In this document: positions 6,362 to 9,242 of the stretch, in pieces
Position numbering within the stretch: the first letter of the stretch is position 1
Layout: each line of letters opens with the position of its first letter
Source of the DNA: Candidatus Microgenomates bacterium
Lineage (GTDB): Bacteria; Patescibacteriota; Microgenomatia; UBA1400; PJMF01
Length of the DNA: 9,242 bases
Direction: 5' to 3'
Assembly (NCBI GenBank): GCA_015485595.1
Contig: WFTH01000060.1
Span: 1 to 9,242, forward strand
Notes under the pieces: model-generated
The model's database searches: none
What the model saw: the letters and a program-made list of their open reading frames with translations, nothing else
Told to the model about the DNA's origin: nothing
Translations under genes and position numbers: made by a program

Positions 6362-6364
6362 AAT
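6357..6364 (+). promoter_or_regulatory. Possible -10 element just before the phosphoglycosyl transferase gene
   Basis: TATAAAAT overlaps the manC stop codon and ends 9 bases before the ATG at 6374, which has no Shine-Dalgarno. A start site about 7 bases downstream of the -10 would give a nearly leaderless message. No good -35 is seen and the region is AT-rich, so chance is a real alternative. Confidence 0.25.
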
Positions 6365-6373
6365 AGACTTACC

Positions 6374-7054
6374 ATGGTGGATAAAGCAAGCGAGCTTTCT
6401 GTTTATATAGACAGAACTTATACCTACAAACACAGACAATACTACTTTTACAAGCGAGTGCTTGATGTTACCTCTGCTGTAATCTTGATCATTACTTTTT
6501 TGCCTTTCTGGATCGTGGTGCCGATCGCCATCTGGATCGACACCGGTCTGCCAATCCTATTTCGTCACCGACGGTTAGGGAAGTTTGGCCGTGAGTTTTA
6601 CTTGCTAAAGTTTCGCTCGATGGTACAAGATGCTGATGAGATCCTGCACAAAAAGAACAAGAAGCTTTTAAAAAAGTTTAAAGAGAACGACTGGAAGATC
6701 GAGAATGACCCTAGAATTACTCGAGTAGGAAAGACCTTAAGGCGCCTAACGATCGACGAGTTTCCCCAACTGTTTAACGTCTTAAAAGGTGAGATGAGCA
6801 TTGTTGGTCCCAGAGCCTACCTAAAAAAAGAGCTCATCGAACAGACCAACCGTTACCCAAGCACCAAAAAGTACTTGCCTTATATCCTCTCCATCAAGCC
6901 TGGCATCACCGGCGTGTGGCAAGTTAACGGCCGAAACGACATTCCTTTCAAAGAACGAGCCCGCATGGATGCTGAGTATGCCAAAAGGCACAACATTCTG
7001 GAAGACATTAAAATCCTGCTGAAAACTCCCAGAGCCATGCTCTCTCGCTGGTAA
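6374..7054 (+). CDS. Monotopic phosphoglycosyl transferase (bacterial sugar transferase, PglC/WbaP catalytic domain)
   Basis: Starts lipid-linked glycan assembly by moving a sugar phosphate from a UDP-sugar onto undecaprenyl phosphate at the inner face of the membrane. The 226-residue protein has a basic cytosolic N-terminus (1-30) and one hydrophobic segment (about 32-57) with internal prolines (44, 50), typical of the re-entrant helix of this family. The catalytic domain shows LLKFRSM (77-83), NDPRITRVGKTLRRLTIDEFPQ (110-131) with the Asp128-Glu129 catalytic dyad, VLKGEMSIVGPR (136-147), and KPGITGVWQVNGRN (175-188). It lacks the four extra helices and CoA-binding-like domain of long WbaP-type proteins, so it is a minimal form. 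There are 12 nt after manC and no Shine-Dalgarno. The sugar specificity (galactose, glucose, diNAcBac and others) cannot be read. Confidence 0.95.
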   Translation: MVDKASELSVYIDRTYTYKHRQYYFYKRVLDVTSAVILIITFLPFWIVVPIAIWIDTGLPILFRHRRLGKFGREFYLLKFRSMVQDADEILHKKNKKLLKKFKENDWKIENDPRITRVGKTLRRLTIDEFPQLFNVLKGEMSIVGPRAYLKKELIEQTNRYPSTKKYLPYILSIKPGITGVWQVNGRNDIPFKERARMDAEYAKRHNILEDIKILLKTPRAMLSRW

Positions 7055-7071
7055 AAAATCTAAACTTTGGT

Positions 7072-7077
7072 TATACT
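7072..7077 (+). promoter_or_regulatory. Possible -10 element directly before the DUF4012 gene
   Basis: TATACT ends 7 bases before the ATG at 7085, the distance expected for a transcript whose first base is at or near the A of the start codon. A TG lies two bases too far upstream for a strict extended -10. No Shine-Dalgarno exists in the 30-nt gap (7055-7084), so leaderless translation is a coherent but unproven reading. Confidence 0.3.
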
Positions 7078-7084
7078 TACTTTT

Positions 7085-9073
7085 ATGCAAAATCTAGATC
7101 ATCTCTCACCCCATGCTGACTCCAAGAATCAAGACCATAACTTAACCGTAGAACAACCACTGAAGACAGACTCATTTCAGTCAATCTCAAATACAACCAA
7201 AACCTCAAGTTCAAAAAAGCGCCATCTTAAATGGATTGGTTTGGTACTTGGCCTTGTTCTTTTAGCTCTAGGCTCGGTTGGATCTTATAGCTACCTAGTA
7301 ACCAAACAGCTAAAAAACCAGTCAGAGACACTTAAACTCAGCCTACTGCAGGCCAAAGATGCTTTTAAAGCGCAAGATCTTATAAAAACAAAAGCGGCTC
7401 TGGATGAAAGCCAAACCAAGCTTGGTGAACTTGAGTCAAGCTATGGCAAGCTTAAGTTTTTAAGCCTTGTCCCTTTTGTGGCTAACTACTACAAAGACGG
7501 ACAGGAAGCCATAGATGCCGCTCAAGCTGGACTGGCTGCCGGTCAAAAGGCGGTTGATGCCCTTGTGCCTTATGCGGACGTGCTTGGCTTTAAAGGGGAG
7601 GGTAGTTTTGGCGGCGGAACGGTAGAGGATCGCATTTCCTCTCTACTTGGCACGATCGATAAACTTTTACCTCAGTTGGATGCCATCGGGGCTGACCTAG
7701 AGACAGCCAACGAACATCTAGCTCGCATAAACCCGGATCGTTACCCAGAAACAGTTAAGGGCGTGGTAATAAAAAACAGGCTAATTCAGGCTCAAAAAAC
7801 CTTAGACGGAGCTAGTCAGGCGCTCTCAACTTATCGCCCAGCCATCGAACGTCTGCCAAGTATTGCTGGGGCAGAGGGGGAGAGGAAAAAGTATCTGATT
7901 CTGTTTCAGAACGATAACGAGCTTAGACCCACCGGTGGTTTTTTGACCGCCTACGCAGTAGTCAATGTAGAAAACGGTAAAGTAACGGCTGAAAAGTCAG
8001 ACGACATCTATGAACTTGATAAAAAGTTTAGAAAAAAGATCCCTATTCCAAAAGAGCTAGGTCGCTATCTAACCACCGAGAAGTACTGGCACTTAAGAGA
8101 CATGAACATCTATCCAGACTTCAAAGAATCAATGGATGTCTTTTACTCAAACTACTCAACCGTTCCGGGAGAACCAGACAACATAGACGGCATCATTGCT
8201 ATTGATACCAAGTTTGTGGTTCATCTTATGGAGATTCTTGGCCCGGTCGAGGTGCCTGGCTATGGTACCTTTGGCGCCGAGATCGATAAAAGTTGCGACT
8301 GCCCTCAGATTATTCATGTCCTGTCCGAAATTATTACTCGACCAACACCTTACATTCGCGAAAACAGAAAAGGCATCTTGGGTCCTTTAATGCAAAGTTT
8401 GATTGTTAAGTCTTATTCGGCCCCCAAAAATCTCTGGCCACAGCTGTTTGAAAGTTTCTTTGCTGACGTTGGGGCTCGCCACGTTCAGTTTTACTTCCTA
8501 AACCAAGCAGATCAGCAAGCAGCCGAGGCTATAAATGCAGCCGGTCGAATGTCTGCGCCAAAACAAGATCAAGACTTTTTGGCGGTGGTCGATGCTAACC
8601 TAGCTGGAGCCAAGTCTAATCTCTATGTTAAAAACGAGTGGTACCAAGAAGTTACCCCCCCAGTTGACGGTTACCTAACCAAAACGATCGAGGTAACTTA
8701 CAAAAACCCACGTCGGGCCGACAACTGCAACCTAGAGGCCGGCCTTTTATGCTTAAACTCCACCTTAAAAGATTGGAGTCGCATCTACCTACCAAAAGGA
8801 TCTCAGCTTGTTAAGGCTCAAGGCTTCTTAGAAGAACCAAAAGTATATGAAACCAACGGTTTTACCGTGGTAGACGGTTACTTTGTCCTCCAGCCAAAAG
8901 GAGTGGCTAAACTTAAACTAGAAGTAAAGGTTCCCTATAAAGACAGAGAAACCTACCGACTTTATGTTTGGAAACAAGGCGGCTTGAATGAGTATCCTTT
9001 CGTTGTAAAGGTGGACGGTAGCGAAGAAGAGCTTAAGATAAACAAAGATATCCAGTACGAAACCCAGTTTTAA
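7085..9073 (+). CDS. DUF4012 family membrane-anchored protein
   Basis: A 662-residue protein of unknown molecular function. Residues 1-49 are a polar, Ser/Thr/Lys/Gln-rich cytosolic tail. Residues about 50-72 form a single membrane helix, and the rest is predicted outside the membrane. Segments 76-122 and about 180-250 are rich in heptad-like Leu/Ala/Lys and look helical, probably coiled. The DUF4012 core follows, with the family hallmark NELRPTGGF (278-286) and the IDGIIAID segment (367-374). Four of its cysteines, C404, C406, C548 and C556, fall in the outer region. The last 150 residues are beta-rich (YLTKTIEVTYKN, 530-541). The ATG at 7085 is preferred over the in-frame TTG at 7067. DUF4012 genes often neighbour glycosyltransferases in Actinobacteria, Chloroflexi and CPR genomes, so a role in export, attachment or display of the glycan is inferred from context only. 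Confidence 0.88.
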   Translation: MQNLDHLSPHADSKNQDHNLTVEQPLKTDSFQSISNTTKTSSSKKRHLKWIGLVLGLVLLALGSVGSYSYLVTKQLKNQSETLKLSLLQAKDAFKAQDLIKTKAALDESQTKLGELESSYGKLKFLSLVPFVANYYKDGQEAIDAAQAGLAAGQKAVDALVPYADVLGFKGEGSFGGGTVEDRISSLLGTIDKLLPQLDAIGADLETANEHLARINPDRYPETVKGVVIKNRLIQAQKTLDGASQALSTYRPAIERLPSIAGAEGERKKYLILFQNDNELRPTGGFLTAYAVVNVENGKVTAEKSDDIYELDKKFRKKIPIPKELGRYLTTEKYWHLRDMNIYPDFKESMDVFYSNYSTVPGEPDNIDGIIAIDTKFVVHLMEILGPVEVPGYGTFGAEIDKSCDCPQIIHVLSEIITRPTPYIRENRKGILGPLMQSLIVKSYSAPKNLWPQLFESFFADVGARHVQFYFLNQADQQAAEAINAAGRMSAPKQDQDFLAVVDANLAGAKSNLYVKNEWYQEVTPPVDGYLTKTIEVTYKNPRRADNCNLEAGLLCLNSTLKDWSRIYLPKGSQLVKAQGFLEEPKVYETNGFTVVDGYFVLQPKGVAKLKLEVKVPYKDRETYRLYVWKQGGLNEYPFVVKVDGSEEELKINKDIQYETQF

Positions 9074-9135
9074 TTTAATTTTAGATTTTAAACTTGAATT
9101 TCTAGTTTTTAATTATCAATTATTAATTAGCCACA
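9074..9135 (+). promoter_or_regulatory. AT-rich spacer before recO
   Basis: These 62 bases are almost entirely A and T and use the same words as the left-edge leader (ttttagattt, gaattt, ctag). TATTAA (9121-9126) lies 9 bases before the recO ATG and could be a -10 element. There is no Shine-Dalgarno, and no strong hairpin or T run that would mark the end of the glycan operon. Confidence 0.3.
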
Positions 9136-9242
9136 ATGTCCCGCTACTTTAAAACCTATGGTTTGGTCTTAAAACGAGCCAACCTTGGCGAGACTGATCA
9201 GATTATTCACTTTTTATCTCAAGAAAAAGGCCACTTTAGCGC
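9136..9242 (+). CDS. recO: DNA repair protein RecO, N-terminal fragment (runs off the window)
   Basis: RecO loads RecA onto SSB-coated single-stranded DNA with RecR and also anneals strands. Only the first 35 codons are present, beginning MSRYFKTYGLVLKRANLGET. They match the start of the RecO OB-fold domain: the strand with the YG-x-VLK pattern, the conserved LGE-D element (17-21), then the IIHFLSQEKGHFS turn, which corresponds to the family's later strand ending in K/H-G-x-x-S. It begins after an AT-rich spacer, so it probably belongs to a different, housekeeping transcription unit and marks the right boundary of the glycan cluster. With only 35 residues, the call rests on a short but characteristic N-terminus. 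Confidence 0.82.
   Translation, partial: MSRYFKTYGLVLKRANLGETDQIIHFLSQEKGHFS

Noticed and set aside
8196..8390. Small + strand open frame inside the DUF4012 gene
   Set aside because: It lies wholly within a confidently coding gene in another frame, has no ribosome site and no recognisable motif.

Overview
The window carries a single strand (+) of closely packed genes from a bacterial surface-glycan locus. It holds four glycosyltransferases (three GT4, one GT2), a GDP-mannose-forming enzyme, a membrane phosphoglycosyl transferase, a small two-helix membrane protein with a histone-like lysine tail, a large DUF4012 membrane protein, and the first 107 bases of a recO gene running off the right edge. 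Gene gaps are short or negative (14 nt, 4-nt overlap, 7 nt, 23-nt overlap, then 12 nt and 30 nt). The one exception is a 211-nt gap at 5032-5242.

The organism is probably an uncultivated Candidate Phyla Radiation (Patescibacteria) lineage. This is inference. It rests on a DUF4012 protein inside a glycan cluster, Lys-rich proteins, moderate GC, short AT-rich spacers built from words such as tagattt/gaattt, and few Shine-Dalgarno sites. TGA is used as a stop by two genes (2208-2210 and 5029-5031), which argues against the Gracilibacteria/Absconditabacteria code in which TGA is glycine. The exact phylum cannot be read from the window.

Layout: 1-126 is an AT-rich leader with a hairpin and repeated TCTAGA. 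127-5031 holds GT4, GT2, the small membrane protein, GT4 and a WbaZ-like GT4. 5009-5242 holds a perfect 14-bp hairpin overlapping the last GT4 stop codon, then a long co-linear imperfect hairpin (about 5051-5178), then 12-nt near-tandem repeats, ending in a strong ribosome binding site. 5243-9073 holds manC, the phosphoglycosyl transferase and the DUF4012 gene. recO starts at 9136.

How the genes fit together (family knowledge plus inference): the phosphoglycosyl transferase would load a first sugar-phosphate on undecaprenyl phosphate at the inner membrane face. ManC would supply GDP-mannose. The GT4/GT2 enzymes would extend the lipid-linked oligosaccharide. The DUF4012 protein, anchored by one helix with a large outer domain, may act on or display the product outside. 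No flippase, polymerase or ligase gene is visible here. The most unusual items are the structured intergenic element before manC and the membrane-anchored histone-tail-like protein.
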